Source: Curtobacterium pusillum (GTDB lineage Bacteria > Actinomycetota > Actinomycetes > Actinomycetales > Microbacteriaceae). Taken from it: a stretch of 64,000 nucleotides of DNA. The notes under the pieces were generated by a model. That model did not search any database. It saw only the letters and a list, made by a program, of their open reading frames with translations, and was not told the DNA's origin. Shown here in pieces: positions 47,695-57,034 of the stretch. Where the stretch lies: positions 488,217 to 552,216 of the forward strand of contig NZ_VEIY01000002.1 in NCBI RefSeq assembly GCF_007680845.1. Direction: 5' to 3'. Both the position numbers and the translations under genes were made by a program. Numbering within the stretch: the stretch's first letter is position 1; each line of letters starts with the position of its first letter.

Positions 47695-49494
47695 TCAGTT
47701 GCCGTCGTCGCCACCGTTGTCGTTCCCACCGTCGTCGTTGCCGCTCGGAGCGGCGGGCTGGGACGGCTGCGTCGACCCGGCGCAGTAGGTGAGCGTGACC
47801 GTGCTGCCCTGCGCGATGTCGCCGGCGGGGGCGCTCTGCTGCGTCACGGTACCGCCCGTGCACGAGTAGGACGGCGCCGGGGTCACCTGCAGCCCGAGGT
47901 TGGCGAGCGTGGCGTTCGCCGTCGAGTACGGCTGCTGCGTGACGTCCGGCAACTGGACCTTGCCGTTCGACACCGTGAGGTTCACCACGGTGCCCTTGCT
48001 GTGCTGCGACGCGGCAGCGGGGTCGGTGCTCATGACCGTCCCCTCGGGCACGTCCGGCGAGTAGTCGGAGTTGATCGCTCCGATCGTGAAGCCGGCGTCC
48101 TTCAGGGTCTTCTGGGCAGCGTCCTGTGCCTGTCCGGCGAGGTCCGGGACGGCGATCTGCTCCGGCCCGAGCGACACGATGACGCGCACGTTCTGACTGC
48201 GGCCGACGTTGGTGCCGGATCCGGGCTCGGTGCGGATCACGGTGCCCTTGTCGACGTCATCCGAGTTCTCCTCGACCTTGACGGGCACGAGGTCGCGCTT
48301 CTCGAGCGCGGACGCGGCGGAGTCGTAGGTGGCACCGGCCACGTTCGGCACGCTGACCGACGACGAGACCGGCGGCTTGCCGGGCTGCAGGTTGGCGACG
48401 AAGAACACCACCGCGACGATCACCGCGGCGGTCAGGATGATCCCGACCCAGATCCACGCGACGGGCGGACGGTTCTGGGTGCGCTGCGGGCGGTGCTCGG
48501 CGGTGTCGTCCTCGAGCTCGCGGAACGCCACGGCCGGGTTCGAGGTCGTCCGGGGGTTCACGCCGAACAGGACCGAGGACGCGTCGTGCGCCGACTGCTG
48601 CTGGAGCTTCCGGGTCGACGCGGGGACGTGTCCGGCGGCGGCCTGCTGGAGCTCGCTCCGGAACTCGGCGGCGTTCTGGTACCGACGCGTGCGGTCCTTG
48701 ACCAGGGCGTGCAGGGTCACCGCGTCGAGTGCCGGGGACACCTCGGGCGACAACGACGAGGGGGCGACCGGCTGCTCGCTCACGTGCTGGTACGCGACGG
48801 CGACCGGGGTGTCACCGAGGAACGGCGGCCGACCGGTCAGGAGCTCGAACAGGACGACACCGGTGGAGTAGACGTCGGTGCGGGCGTCGACGGTCTCACC
48901 GCGTGCCTGCTCCGGGGAGAAGTACGAGGCGGTCCCGAGGATCGAGGTCGTCTGCGCGACGGTGGCCGAGGTGTCGGTGATGGCCCGGGCGATGCCGAAG
49001 TCCATGACCTTGACCTGGCCGGAGTGCGTGACCATGACGTTGGCCGGCTTGATGTCACGGTGGACGACACCGGCGCGGTGGGAGTACTCGAGCGCGGTGA
49101 GGATGCCCTCGGTGATGCGCACGGCCTCGTCCGGGGCGACCGGTCCGTCGGCGATGATGTCGGAGAGCGGACGGCCCTCGACATACTCCATCACGATGAA
49201 CGGCACCTGCACCTCGGCACCCGAGGTCTCGGTGACGGTCTCTTCGCCGGCGTCGTACACCCGGACGATCGTCGGGTGGGCCATCCGGGCGGCCGCCTGG
49301 GCTTCCTGACGGAAGCGCGTGCGGAACGCCGGGTCGTTGGCGAGGCTCGGCTTGAGCAGCTTCACCGCGACCTTGCGCCCGAGGCGCGTGTCGTTGCCCA
49401 GATGGACAGTGGCCATGCCGCCCCGACCGATGACGTCACCGATATCGTAGCGGTTGGCGAGGAGGGTGATCCCCGCGGTCACACCTTCTGGCAC
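47695..49494 (-). CDS. pknB: serine/threonine protein kinase PknB with three PASTA domains
   Basis: The 599-residue protein starts at GTG 49494 behind GGAGGAG. The kinase domain (~15-275) has GRGGMATV, Lys45 in VAVKLLK, HRDIKPAN and DFGIARA. A membrane helix (VWVGIILTAAVIVAVVFF region) is at ~350-372, then three PASTA repeats and a Gly/Asp/Asn tail. The third PASTA has two Cys. It senses muropeptides and controls wall growth. A TACACT box at 49527-49522 (minus strand) and hairpins between pknA and pknB suggest its own promoter. Confidence 0.94.
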   Translation of the reverse strand: MPEGVTAGITLLANRYDIGDVIGRGGMATVHLGNDTRLGRKVAVKLLKPSLANDPAFRTRFRQEAQAAARMAHPTIVRVYDAGEETVTETSGAEVQVPFIVMEYVEGRPLSDIIADGPVAPDEAVRITEGILTALEYSHRAGVVHRDIKPANVMVTHSGQVKVMDFGIARAITDTSATVAQTTSILGTASYFSPEQARGETVDARTDVYSTGVVLFELLTGRPPFLGDTPVAVAYQHVSEQPVAPSSLSPEVSPALDAVTLHALVKDRTRRYQNAAEFRSELQQAAAGHVPASTRKLQQQSAHDASSVLFGVNPRTTSNPAVAFRELEDDTAEHRPQRTQNRPPVAWIWVGIILTAAVIVAVVFFVANLQPGKPPVSSSVSVPNVAGATYDSAASALEKRDLVPVKVEENSDDVDKGTVIRTEPGSGTNVGRSQNVRVIVSLGPEQIAVPDLAGQAQDAAQKTLKDAGFTIGAINSDYSPDVPEGTVMSTDPAAASQHSKGTVVNLTVSNGKVQLPDVTQQPYSTANATLANLGLQVTPAPSYSCTGGTVTQQSAPAGDIAQGSTVTLTYCAGSTQPSQPAAPSGNDDGGNDNGGDDGN

Positions 49495-49558
49495 GTACTC
49501 CTCCGAATGTCCGTCCGGGCAAGTGTACGGCAGGCTTCGCTGGTGAGACGCTGGCCGA

Positions 49559-49602
49559 GGGGGCTCGGACCGAACCGTTACGCAACGGTGTCGCGAGCCC
49601 CC
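49559..49602 (-). terminator. nested hairpin between pknA and pknB
   Basis: GGGGGCTCG (49559-49567) pairs with CGAGCCCCC (49594-49602), with an inner ACCGTT/AACGGT stem (49574-49579 with 49584-49589). A short palindrome CCCCGTACGGGG follows at 49599-49610. It lies past the pknA stop and before the pknB promoter candidate. Confidence 0.6.
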
Positions 49603-49615
49603 GTACGGGGGTGGC

Positions 49616-51346
49616 TCACAGCGAGTCTTGCGGCGTCTCCGTGCTGCCGGGCTCCGGGGTGTTGTCCCCGGTCGACTCCCACGTCGCGCTCGTGGTGGAC
49701 GAACTCGGCGAGGTCAGGTCGCCGCAGCTCGCCGTGTACGAGAGCGAGATCGTCCCGGGCTGGACGCCGGTGACCTCCACCGAGGTGTTCGTGCCGGTGC
49801 CGGTCGTCTTGCCCTTGGTGTCCGTGCCGTTGTTGATCGTGTACGTGTACCCGGTGAGCGAGTACCCGGCCGGGCAGGACGTGAACGCCGACCACGAGAA
49901 CGTGACCTTGCCGCTGTCCGACACGGTCCCGGCGCTCGGTGCTTCCGGCGCGGTCGTCACCGACGCCACGGCAGTGTACGCCTTGATGGTCACGGTCGTG
50001 CCGGGCTCGAGGTTCCCGGTCGGGCTGATCGACTGGACCGTGCCGACCTGGGCCTGCGAGGACGCCGGATCGCCGTCCACGATGTCCGCCCCGAGCCCGA
50101 GCTGCTGCAACCGGGCCTGGGCGTCGGTCGCGGCCATGCCCGCGTAGTCACTGGCGTTCACCGGGATCCGGGTGTCGGAGGGCGTCGGTGTCGGGGTGTT
50201 GCTCGGCTTGGGGGTCGCACTCCTGGTCGTGACCGACTTCGTGGGCTCGGGCGTGGTGTTGCCGTTGAGGGCGAACGCGGCGATGACGCCGGCGATCACG
50301 AGCACGGCGATGGCTCCGACGAGCCACCAGATCCAGGCGCGCTTCTTCTTCGGCTCCTCGTCGTCACCGTCGACCGGGGACCTCGGGGCGCCCGGTCCGC
50401 CGGCGACGACGCCGGCCTGGGTCCCGATGAGCGCGGTCGCCGCGTCGTTCCCCCGAGCCTGCGGCGGGTTGAAGGCGACCGTGCCGGCTCCGGCGATGGC
50501 CGGGACGGCCACCGTCGCCGCCGCGACGTCACCACGGCGGAGCGCCTGGGCCGCGCGGGCCAGGTTCGCCGCGGTCGCGGGACGGTCGGCGGGCTTCTTC
50601 GCGATGCAGGACATCACGAGCGCGGCGACGGGCTCCGGGACGTCCCCGGGGAGCGCCGGCGGCTGCTCGTTGATGTGCGCCATCGCGATCGCGACCTGCG
50701 ACTCGCCCGTGAAGGGGCGTCGACCGGCCAGGCACTCGTACGCGACGATGCCGAGCGAGTAGATGTCCGTCGACGGCGACGCCGGGTGACCGCTCGCCTG
50801 CTCCGGGGAGAGGTACTGCACGGTGCCCATGACCTGGCCGGTCGCGGTGAGCGGGACCTGGTCGGCGATGCGGGCGATCCCGAAGTCGGTGATCTTGACC
50901 CGGCCGTCGGGCGTGATGAGCAGGTTGCCGGGCTTGATGTCACGGTGCACGAGGCCGACGGCGTGCGCGGCCTGCAGGGCGTTCGCGGTCTGCGCGACGA
51001 TGTCCAGGACCTTGTCGACCGGGAGCGTGTGCTCCCGTTCGATCATTGTCGAGAGCGCTTCGCCGGGGACGAGTTCCATGACGAGGTAGGCGCTGCCGTC
51101 CTCTTCGCCGTAGTCGAAGACGTTGGCGATGCCCTCGTGGTTGACGAGCGCGGCGTGGCGGGCCTCGGCGCGGAAGCGCTCGAGGAAGCCCGGGTCGCCG
51201 AGGTACTCGTCCTTGAGGATCTTGAGTGCCACGGTCCGGCCGATGACGAGGTCGGTGGCTTGCCACACCTCTCCCATGCCGCCGATCGCGACGCGGGACG
51301 AGAGTTGGTACCGCCCACCGAAGGTGAGTCCGCTGGTGGGTCTCAT
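49616..51346 (-). CDS. pknA: serine/threonine protein kinase PknA with PASTA-like and Cys-containing extracellular domain
   Basis: The 576-residue protein has the kinase domain (~13-270) with GGMGEVW, Lys42, HRDIKPGN and DFGIARI, then a membrane helix (WIWWLVGAIAVLVIAGVIAAF). The extracellular part has a Thr/Pro linker, one PASTA-like repeat and a beta-sandwich-like segment with two Cys (SCPAGY and TASCGD). Mycobacterial PknA lacks such an outer domain. The ATG overlaps the pbpA stop (ATGA). Confidence 0.92.
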   Translation of the reverse strand: MRPTSGLTFGGRYQLSSRVAIGGMGEVWQATDLVIGRTVALKILKDEYLGDPGFLERFRAEARHAALVNHEGIANVFDYGEEDGSAYLVMELVPGEALSTMIEREHTLPVDKVLDIVAQTANALQAAHAVGLVHRDIKPGNLLITPDGRVKITDFGIARIADQVPLTATGQVMGTVQYLSPEQASGHPASPSTDIYSLGIVAYECLAGRRPFTGESQVAIAMAHINEQPPALPGDVPEPVAALVMSCIAKKPADRPATAANLARAAQALRRGDVAAATVAVPAIAGAGTVAFNPPQARGNDAATALIGTQAGVVAGGPGAPRSPVDGDDEEPKKKRAWIWWLVGAIAVLVIAGVIAAFALNGNTTPEPTKSVTTRSATPKPSNTPTPTPSDTRIPVNASDYAGMAATDAQARLQQLGLGADIVDGDPASSQAQVGTVQSISPTGNLEPGTTVTIKAYTAVASVTTAPEAPSAGTVSDSGKVTFSWSAFTSCPAGYSLTGYTYTINNGTDTKGKTTGTGTNTSVEVTGVQPGTISLSYTASCGDLTSPSSSTTSATWESTGDNTPEPGSTETPQDSL

Positions 51347-52797
51347 TTGTTCAGCACCGCCTCCATGACTTTCTTCGCGACCGGGGCCGCGACCGTGTTG
51401 CCGACGCCGGACTGCCCGAGCCCGCCGCCGTTCCCGACGACGACCGCGACGGCCACCTCGGGGTCCTTCGCCGGGGCGAAGCCCGTGAACCAGAGCGTGT
51501 ACGGATCACCCGTCCCGCCCTCGGCCGTCCCCGTCTTCCCTGCGACGTCGACACCGTCGATCTTGGCATTGGTCCCGGTCCCGGAGCTGACGACGCTCTG
51601 CATCGCCTCGGTCAGGTCGCTCGCCTCGGACGACGAGAGCGGGTCGCTGTACTGCTTCGGGGAGAACGACTCGACCGTCTTCAGGTCACTCGTGGTGATC
51701 GAGTCGACGAGCGAGGGCTGCATGACCTTGCCGCCGTTCGCGATGCCCGCGGAGACCATCGCGATCTGCAGCGGCGACACCCGGACGCTGGCCTGACCGA
51801 ACGAGCTCAGCATGAGCTGCGCGGTCGAGTCGACGGCGGGGTACTGGCTCGCCGTGGCGCGCATCGGGACCTCGATCGCGTCGCCGAAGCCGTACTTGTC
51901 GGCCATGCTCTTGATCGCGTCGTAGCCCAGCTTCTGACCGAGCTCCGCGAACGGGATGTTGCACGAGTTCTGGATCGCGACGCGGAGCTTCACGGTGTCG
52001 CCACCGCCGCAGGACCCGCCCTCGGCGTTGTTGATGTACGTGCTGGTGCCCGGCAGCTGCAGGCGGGACGGGTTCGGGAACTCGGAGTCGAGCGTGTACT
52101 TGCCGCCCTCGAGCGCCGCCGACGCGACGATGAGCTTGAAGACCGATCCCGGCGTGTAGAGGTCGCCGCCGATCGCCCGGTTCTGCAGCGGCTTCGCACT
52201 GTCGTTCTCGAGCGTCTTGTACTGGTCGATGACGTTCTGCGTGTCGTGCGAGGTGAGCGAGTTCGGGTCGTAGCTCTGCTTCGACACCATCGCGAGGATC
52301 TTGCCGGTCTTCGGCTGGATCGCGACCACGGCACCGGTGTTGTCGCCGAGCGCGTCGTACGCGGCCTGCTGCACGTCGGGGTCGATCGTCAGGTTGACGT
52401 TGTCGCCCTGGATGTCCTGGCCGGTGAGGATCGCGTTGAGGTTCTGGAAGAACGAGGCGTCGGAGTTGCCGGACAGCACCGTGTTCTCGGCGCCCTCGAT
52501 CCCGGAGTTGCCCTGACCGATCGTGAAGTACCCGGTCACGGCCGAGTAGAGCTCGCCGTTGGTGTACTTCCGCTGGTACTGGTACTGGTCGTCCACGGCG
52601 GTGGACTCGGCGATCGGGCTGCCGTTCACGAGGATGGCGCCGCGCTTCGTGGAGTAGCTCGCGAGGATCGTCCTGGAGTTCCGGGAGTCGGCGCGGAGCG
52701 AGTCGGCCGAGAAGAACTGGATCGAGGTCGTCGACACGAAGAGCGCGACGAACATGAGCACGATGACGGTCGAGACACCGCGGAGCTGTCGGTTCAC
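51343..52797 (-). CDS. pbpA: penicillin-binding protein 2-type transpeptidase PbpA
   Basis: The 484-residue protein starts at GTG 52797, overlapping the rodA stop. A signal anchor (~8-28) precedes a dimerisation region and the transpeptidase domain with the catalytic SVFK, SCN and KTGT motifs in order. It crosslinks peptidoglycan as partner of the glycosyltransferase RodA encoded just before it. The operon links it to PknA/PknB control. Confidence 0.95.
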   Translation of the reverse strand: MNRQLRGVSTVIVLMFVALFVSTTSIQFFSADSLRADSRNSRTILASYSTKRGAILVNGSPIAESTAVDDQYQYQRKYTNGELYSAVTGYFTIGQGNSGIEGAENTVLSGNSDASFFQNLNAILTGQDIQGDNVNLTIDPDVQQAAYDALGDNTGAVVAIQPKTGKILAMVSKQSYDPNSLTSHDTQNVIDQYKTLENDSAKPLQNRAIGGDLYTPGSVFKLIVASAALEGGKYTLDSEFPNPSRLQLPGTSTYINNAEGGSCGGGDTVKLRVAIQNSCNIPFAELGQKLGYDAIKSMADKYGFGDAIEVPMRATASQYPAVDSTAQLMLSSFGQASVRVSPLQIAMVSAGIANGGKVMQPSLVDSITTSDLKTVESFSPKQYSDPLSSSEASDLTEAMQSVVSSGTGTNAKIDGVDVAGKTGTAEGGTGDPYTLWFTGFAPAKDPEVAVAVVVGNGGGLGQSGVGNTVAAPVAKKVMEAVLNK

Positions 52798-54230
52798 CGG
52801 CGGCGCTCCTTCCTGGTCGTACCGCGGCCGCGTGCGGCCGGGATCGCGCCCTGCTGGACGCGCTGCTCGGCGGGGATGGCATCGGTCAGTCGCAGCAGCA
52901 TCGCGGCGATGATCCAGTTGGCGATGAGGGACGAGCCGCCGGCGGCCATGAAGGGTGTCGTCAGGCCGGTGACCGGGATGACGCGGGTGATGCCGCCGAC
53001 CACCACGAACACCTGCAGGGCGATGATGAAGCCGAAGCCCACCCCGAGCAGCTTGCCGAAGTCGTCCTGCGCCATGAAGCCCACGCGCATCCCCCGCGAG
53101 GCGAGGACGATGAACAGGGCGAGGATCGCGAAGACGCCGATGAGCCCGAGTTCCTCGCCGAGGGACGCGATGATGTAGTCCGCGTTCGCGACCGGGGTGA
53201 TGTACGGCCGCCCCTGGCCGAGGCCGGTCCCGGTGATGCCGCCGTTCGCGAAGCCGAAGAGCCCCTGGACGAGCTGGTAGCTGCCCTGGGTCTGCCGCTG
53301 GAAGATCTCCTGGTTGAACGGGTCGAGCCACTGCTCGAACCGCCCGTGGACGTAGACGAGGGCCGACTGCGCGATGACCGCGCCGCCGACGAACAGTGCC
53401 ACGCCGATGACGACCCAGCTGATCCGGCCGGTCGCGACGTAGAGCATCACGAGGAACAGGCCGAAGTACAGCAAGGCGGTGCCGAGGTCGCGCTGGAAGA
53501 CGAGGACTGCCATCGCAGCGCCCCACATCACCAGGATCGGACCGAGGTCACGGGCCCGCGGGAACGTCATCCCGAGGAACTTGCGGCCGACGATCGACAG
53601 GGAGTCCCGCGCGGTGACGAGGTAACCGGCGAAGAACAGCGCCATCGTGATCTTCGCGAGCTCGCCGGGCTGGAACGAGAACGGGCCGATCTTGATCCAG
53701 ACCCGCGCACCGCCGACGTTCTCGCCGATCCCGGGCAGCATCGGGAGGAGGAGCAGGGCGATCGTCAGGAACATGAAGATGTAGCGGTAGCGCTGCAGGA
53801 ACCGGTGGTTTCGGACGAGCACGATCGTCACGATCGCCAGCACCATCGCGAGCATCGTCCAGACGATCTGCTTCACACCGATCGCCGCCCACCCGGACAG
53901 GTCGTTGTGGATGTCGATCCGGTAGATCTCGGCGATGCCGATGCCGTTCAGCACGAGGGCCACCGGCAGGATGAACGGGTCCGCGTTCTTCGCCACGACC
54001 CGGAGCACGACGTGCATGACGAGCGCCAGGCCGAGGATGCCCGCGCCGACCCACAGGACCGAGGTGTCGAACAGCCTGCCCTTGGTGCCGAGCTGCACCA
54101 GGACCATGGCGCCGGCACAGATGCCGCACGCGATGACGAGCAGCACGAGCTCGAGGTTCCGAGCGCGCGCCGGCTCGCGCAGCTTGATCGTGATCGCCTG
54201 CGTGAAGGACTGCGCGGTGGCGGTGCTCAT
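52794..54230 (-). CDS. rodA: SEDS family peptidoglycan glycosyltransferase RodA/FtsW
   Basis: The 478-residue protein has about 11-12 membrane helices. SEDS motifs are visible: the RIDIHNDLSGW, PGIGENVGGARVWIKIGPFSFQPGELAKI loop (residues separated by helices) and the catalytic Asp in the FQRDLGTALL region. It polymerises lipid II. The start overlaps the pstP stop (ATGA) and its stop overlaps pbpA (GTGA). Confidence 0.94.
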   Translation of the reverse strand: MSTATAQSFTQAITIKLREPARARNLELVLLVIACGICAGAMVLVQLGTKGRLFDTSVLWVGAGILGLALVMHVVLRVVAKNADPFILPVALVLNGIGIAEIYRIDIHNDLSGWAAIGVKQIVWTMLAMVLAIVTIVLVRNHRFLQRYRYIFMFLTIALLLLPMLPGIGENVGGARVWIKIGPFSFQPGELAKITMALFFAGYLVTARDSLSIVGRKFLGMTFPRARDLGPILVMWGAAMAVLVFQRDLGTALLYFGLFLVMLYVATGRISWVVIGVALFVGGAVIAQSALVYVHGRFEQWLDPFNQEIFQRQTQGSYQLVQGLFGFANGGITGTGLGQGRPYITPVANADYIIASLGEELGLIGVFAILALFIVLASRGMRVGFMAQDDFGKLLGVGFGFIIALQVFVVVGGITRVIPVTGLTTPFMAAGGSSLIANWIIAAMLLRLTDAIPAEQRVQQGAIPAARGRGTTRKERRR

Positions 54231-55579
54231 CGCTTCGCCCCGGGGGAGGCCGACGGCGACCCTGTCGGCGAGGCCGTCGGTGTCGGCGAGGCCGAGCCGC
54301 CGTCACCACCCGTGCCGGCCTGGTCCTGACCGGTCTCGGCGGCCTTCCGGAGTCGGTCCACGATGTCCCGCGCGTCGTCCAGTGACTGTGCGTTGATGGT
54401 CGAGCGGACGTTCTCCCGCGTGTAGTCGGGCAGCGACGACACCGAGATGTCGGTGTCCTCGTAGACGTCCGACAGCGTGATCGGTCCGACCGACTGCTGC
54501 ACGCCCTTGTAGATCGCGACGGTGCCGCGGTCGGTGCCGACGTAGTAGTGGTCCTGGATGATCCGCCACCCGAGGAAGACGGCTCCGACGAGGACCGCGA
54601 CGGCGACGACCAGGGCGATCGTCCACGAGATGCGTCGACGGATCCGGCGACGGCGGTCCTCGGCGATGAGCTCGGCGAAGAACTGGTCGGACTCGGGCTC
54701 GAAGTGCGAGTCCTCCGGCGCCGTGGAGACCTTGAGCGGGTGCAGCAGGATCGTGGGGAGGCGGATCGGCTTGCGACCGGTCGACGCCTCGAAGGTCAGG
54801 GGAGCGGCCGCGGAGCCGACGGTGGTCGCCGCGTCGTCGTCGTCGGCCGGTTCGGTGTCGGTGACGTCCATCACGACGACCGTGACGTTGTCCGGCGCGC
54901 CGTGGTCGAGCGTCTCCTTGACCAGGCGCTGCGTGACCTGGTTGGCGTCCATGTTCGAGGCGAGCGCGTGTCGGATCCGCTCTTCCGCGAGGTACGACGA
55001 CAGTCCGTCGGAGCAGAGCAGCCAGCGGTCGCCCGGCCGGATGTCCATGATCGCGGTGTCGACCTCAGGTGCGGCGTCGACGTCGCCGAGCACGCGCATG
55101 AGGACCGAGCGGCGCGGGTGGACCGCCGCTTCCTCCGGCGTGATCCGGCCGCTGTCGACCAGGCGCTGCACGAACGTGTGGTCCGAGGTGATCTGCCGGA
55201 GTTCGCCGTCGCGGTGCAGGTAGATCCGGGAGTCGCCGATGTGCGCGATCGCGACCTGCTCGCCGACCCGGATCATGGCGGACACCGTGGTGCCCATGCC
55301 GGTCAGTTCCTGGTGCTCGAACACCGTCTCGGTGATGAGCTGGTTCGCCGCGATGAGCGCCGACTGCAGGGCGAACTCGGCGTCGTGGGCGGAGGGGAAC
55401 TCGCGGTCGACCTCCCGGATGCGCCGGATCGCGATCGCTGAGGCGACGTCACCGCCGGCGTGGCCGCCCATGCCGTCGGCGACCGCGAACAAGTGGGCCC
55501 CGGCGTAGCCGGAGTCCTGGTTGTTCGCGCGGATGCGCCCCACGTGGGACACAGCGGCGCTCAGCGTGCGAGCCGTCAT
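54227..55579 (-). CDS. pstP: PP2C-family serine/threonine phosphatase PstP
   Basis: The 450-residue protein has an N-terminal PP2C domain (~5-240) with RANNQDSGY, ADGMGGHAGG, GDSRIYL and GAPDNVTVV metal-binding motifs. A membrane helix lies at ~320-342 (TIALVVAVAVLVGAVFLGW), and a short outer segment ends in a Ser/Pro/Thr tail. It reverses PknA/PknB phosphorylation. It is 6 nt after fhaB. Confidence 0.94.
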   Translation of the reverse strand: MTARTLSAAVSHVGRIRANNQDSGYAGAHLFAVADGMGGHAGGDVASAIAIRRIREVDREFPSAHDAEFALQSALIAANQLITETVFEHQELTGMGTTVSAMIRVGEQVAIAHIGDSRIYLHRDGELRQITSDHTFVQRLVDSGRITPEEAAVHPRRSVLMRVLGDVDAAPEVDTAIMDIRPGDRWLLCSDGLSSYLAEERIRHALASNMDANQVTQRLVKETLDHGAPDNVTVVVMDVTDTEPADDDDAATTVGSAAAPLTFEASTGRKPIRLPTILLHPLKVSTAPEDSHFEPESDQFFAELIAEDRRRRIRRRISWTIALVVAVAVLVGAVFLGWRIIQDHYYVGTDRGTVAIYKGVQQSVGPITLSDVYEDTDISVSSLPDYTRENVRSTINAQSLDDARDIVDRLRKAAETGQDQAGTGGDGGSASPTPTASPTGSPSASPGAKR

Positions 55580-55585
55580 CCCGGG

Positions 55586-56137
55586 TTACCGCCGCAGCTC
55601 GAACGTCGTCGTCCCGATCGTGATGGGCGTCCCGGCCGCGACGACCACGGGGACGCTCACCTTCTGACCGTCGACGAAGGTGCCGTTCGTGGACTCGAGG
55701 TCGGTGAGGAGCCAGCCGTCGGCGCGGAGGTCGAGGCGGGCGTGGTTGGTGGACGTGTAGTCGTCGCGGATGACGACGTTGGACTCGCTGGACCGGCCGA
55801 TCGTGATCGGACCGCCACCGAGCGGCATCTCCATGCCCTCGCGCGAGCCTTCCGTGATCACGAGGCGGGTGGCCACCGGTCCGGCCGGCTGCGCCGCGCC
55901 TCCTGGCTGTGCGATGAGGTCCGTGAAGGCGCCGGCCGCTGCCGGAGCCGTGGCGGCCGCCGTCGGCGTCGAGGGGGTCGACGGACCGGAGGAGCCGGCC
56001 TTCGGGTCCGTGGGGATGGTGCGCACGCGCTGGCCGAACAGGTCGCTCCGCAGGGCGAAGACGATCACGAACACGAACAGCCAGAGCACCGCGAGGAACG
56101 CGAAGCGCAGGACGAGCAGGGTCAGCCCTGTGGTCAC
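55586..56137 (-). CDS. fhaB: FHA domain protein FhaB (FipA-like)
   Basis: The 183-residue product starts at GTG 56137, overlapping the fhaA stop. A membrane helix is at ~5-28, an Ala/Pro/Thr linker follows, and the C-terminal FHA domain contains TIGRSSESNVVI and the NGTFVDG loop. It binds phosphothreonine on PknA/B targets at the membrane. A longer open frame upstream has no family sequence. Confidence 0.9.
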   Translation of the reverse strand: MTTGLTLLVLRFAFLAVLWLFVFVIVFALRSDLFGQRVRTIPTDPKAGSSGPSTPSTPTAAATAPAAAGAFTDLIAQPGGAAQPAGPVATRLVITEGSREGMEMPLGGGPITIGRSSESNVVIRDDYTSTNHARLDLRADGWLLTDLESTNGTFVDGQKVSVPVVVAAGTPITIGTTTFELRR

Positions 56138-56814
56138 CTGGTACCTCCGTCGTTCTCGGGGATCACCCGGAACACCATACGGGTACGACCGATCTCGATC
56201 GTCGAATCCGGCTCCACGATGGCCTGCTGGAACCGCTCGCCGTTCAGTTTCGAGCCGTTCGTGGACCCGAGGTCGTTGGCCTGGGCGTGCTTGCCGTCCC
56301 AGATCACCTCGACGTGCTTGCGACTCGTCCCGGTGTCGGCGACGGTGATGTCCGCGTCGGTCCCGCGCCCGATGACGGTGCGTCCGCGGTGCAGCTTGTG
56401 CCGCTGCGACCCGATGTCGAGCACCGCGACCCAGGCGACGTCCCGCTGCACCGTCGTCGAGTCGATCTGCAGGATGCCCGTCGACAGCGTGCCGTCCTGC
56501 TGCAGGCGGATCGTGACCGGTCCGGAGAACGAGTAGTTCTGTGCCACGGCGTGCTGCTGCACCATCTGCGACAGCTCGTCGATGAGCGGGCGGCCGACGT
56601 CGTTCATGCGGGTGAAGTCCGGCGGCGCGAGGCGCACAGCGAACTCGTTCGGCACGAGGATGCGCTCCCTGGAGACGACCGCTGCCTTGGTGTCGAGCTC
56701 TCGTCGGAGGGCGCTCGAGATCTCCACCGGCTGCACGCCGGAGCGGAAGGTCTTCGCGAACGCGCCGTTCACGGCACGCTCCAGCCCTCGCTCGAAGCTG
56801 TCCAACAGGCCCAT
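56134..56814 (-). CDS. fhaA: FHA domain protein FhaA (DUF3662)
   Basis: The 226-residue protein begins with the DUF3662 domain (LDSFERGLERAVNGAF, to ~120) and ends in an FHA domain with IGRGTDADITV and SRKHVEV. It lacks the long disordered linker found in mycobacterial FhaA. It is a phosphothreonine reader regulating MurJ and PknB signalling in mycobacteria. First gene of the seven-gene operon. Confidence 0.9.
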   Translation of the reverse strand: MGLLDSFERGLERAVNGAFAKTFRSGVQPVEISSALRRELDTKAAVVSRERILVPNEFAVRLAPPDFTRMNDVGRPLIDELSQMVQQHAVAQNYSFSGPVTIRLQQDGTLSTGILQIDSTTVQRDVAWVAVLDIGSQRHKLHRGRTVIGRGTDADITVADTGTSRKHVEVIWDGKHAQANDLGSTNGSKLNGERFQQAIVEPDSTIEIGRTRMVFRVIPENDGGTR

Positions 56815-56902
56815 GGGTCTCCAGTGTTCTCGGTCGTACGACCTTACGCATGGTAGTGGTTGGCGTCTGGGACCGTCTGTGCGTGGTAGTGTTTCGGGGC
56901 TG

Positions 56903-56989
56903 GCGCGAGTGGCGGAATTGGTAGACGCGCACGGTTCAGGTCCGTGTGCTGGAAACGGCGTGGGGGTTCAAGTCCCCCCTCGCGCACCA
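56903..56989 (+). tRNA. tRNA-Leu (CAG)
   Basis: Acceptor arms GCGCGAG and CTCGCGC pair. The anticodon loop TTCAGGT gives CAG, a long variable arm of the class II type is present, and the encoded CCA ends at 56989. It lies head to head with fhaA across an 88-nt gap. Confidence 0.96.
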
Positions 56990-56995
56990 GGCAGG

Positions 56996-57029
56996 GAGAA
57001 GGCCCCCGGAGAGATCCGGGGGCCTTCTC
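56996..57029. terminator. bidirectional terminator after tRNA-Leu
   Basis: A 15-bp perfect stem (56996-57010 with 57015-57029) with a GAGA loop starts 7 nt after tRNA-Leu and ends 5 nt before the convergent gene's stop. Confidence 0.9.
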
Positions 57030-57034
57030 GCGTC

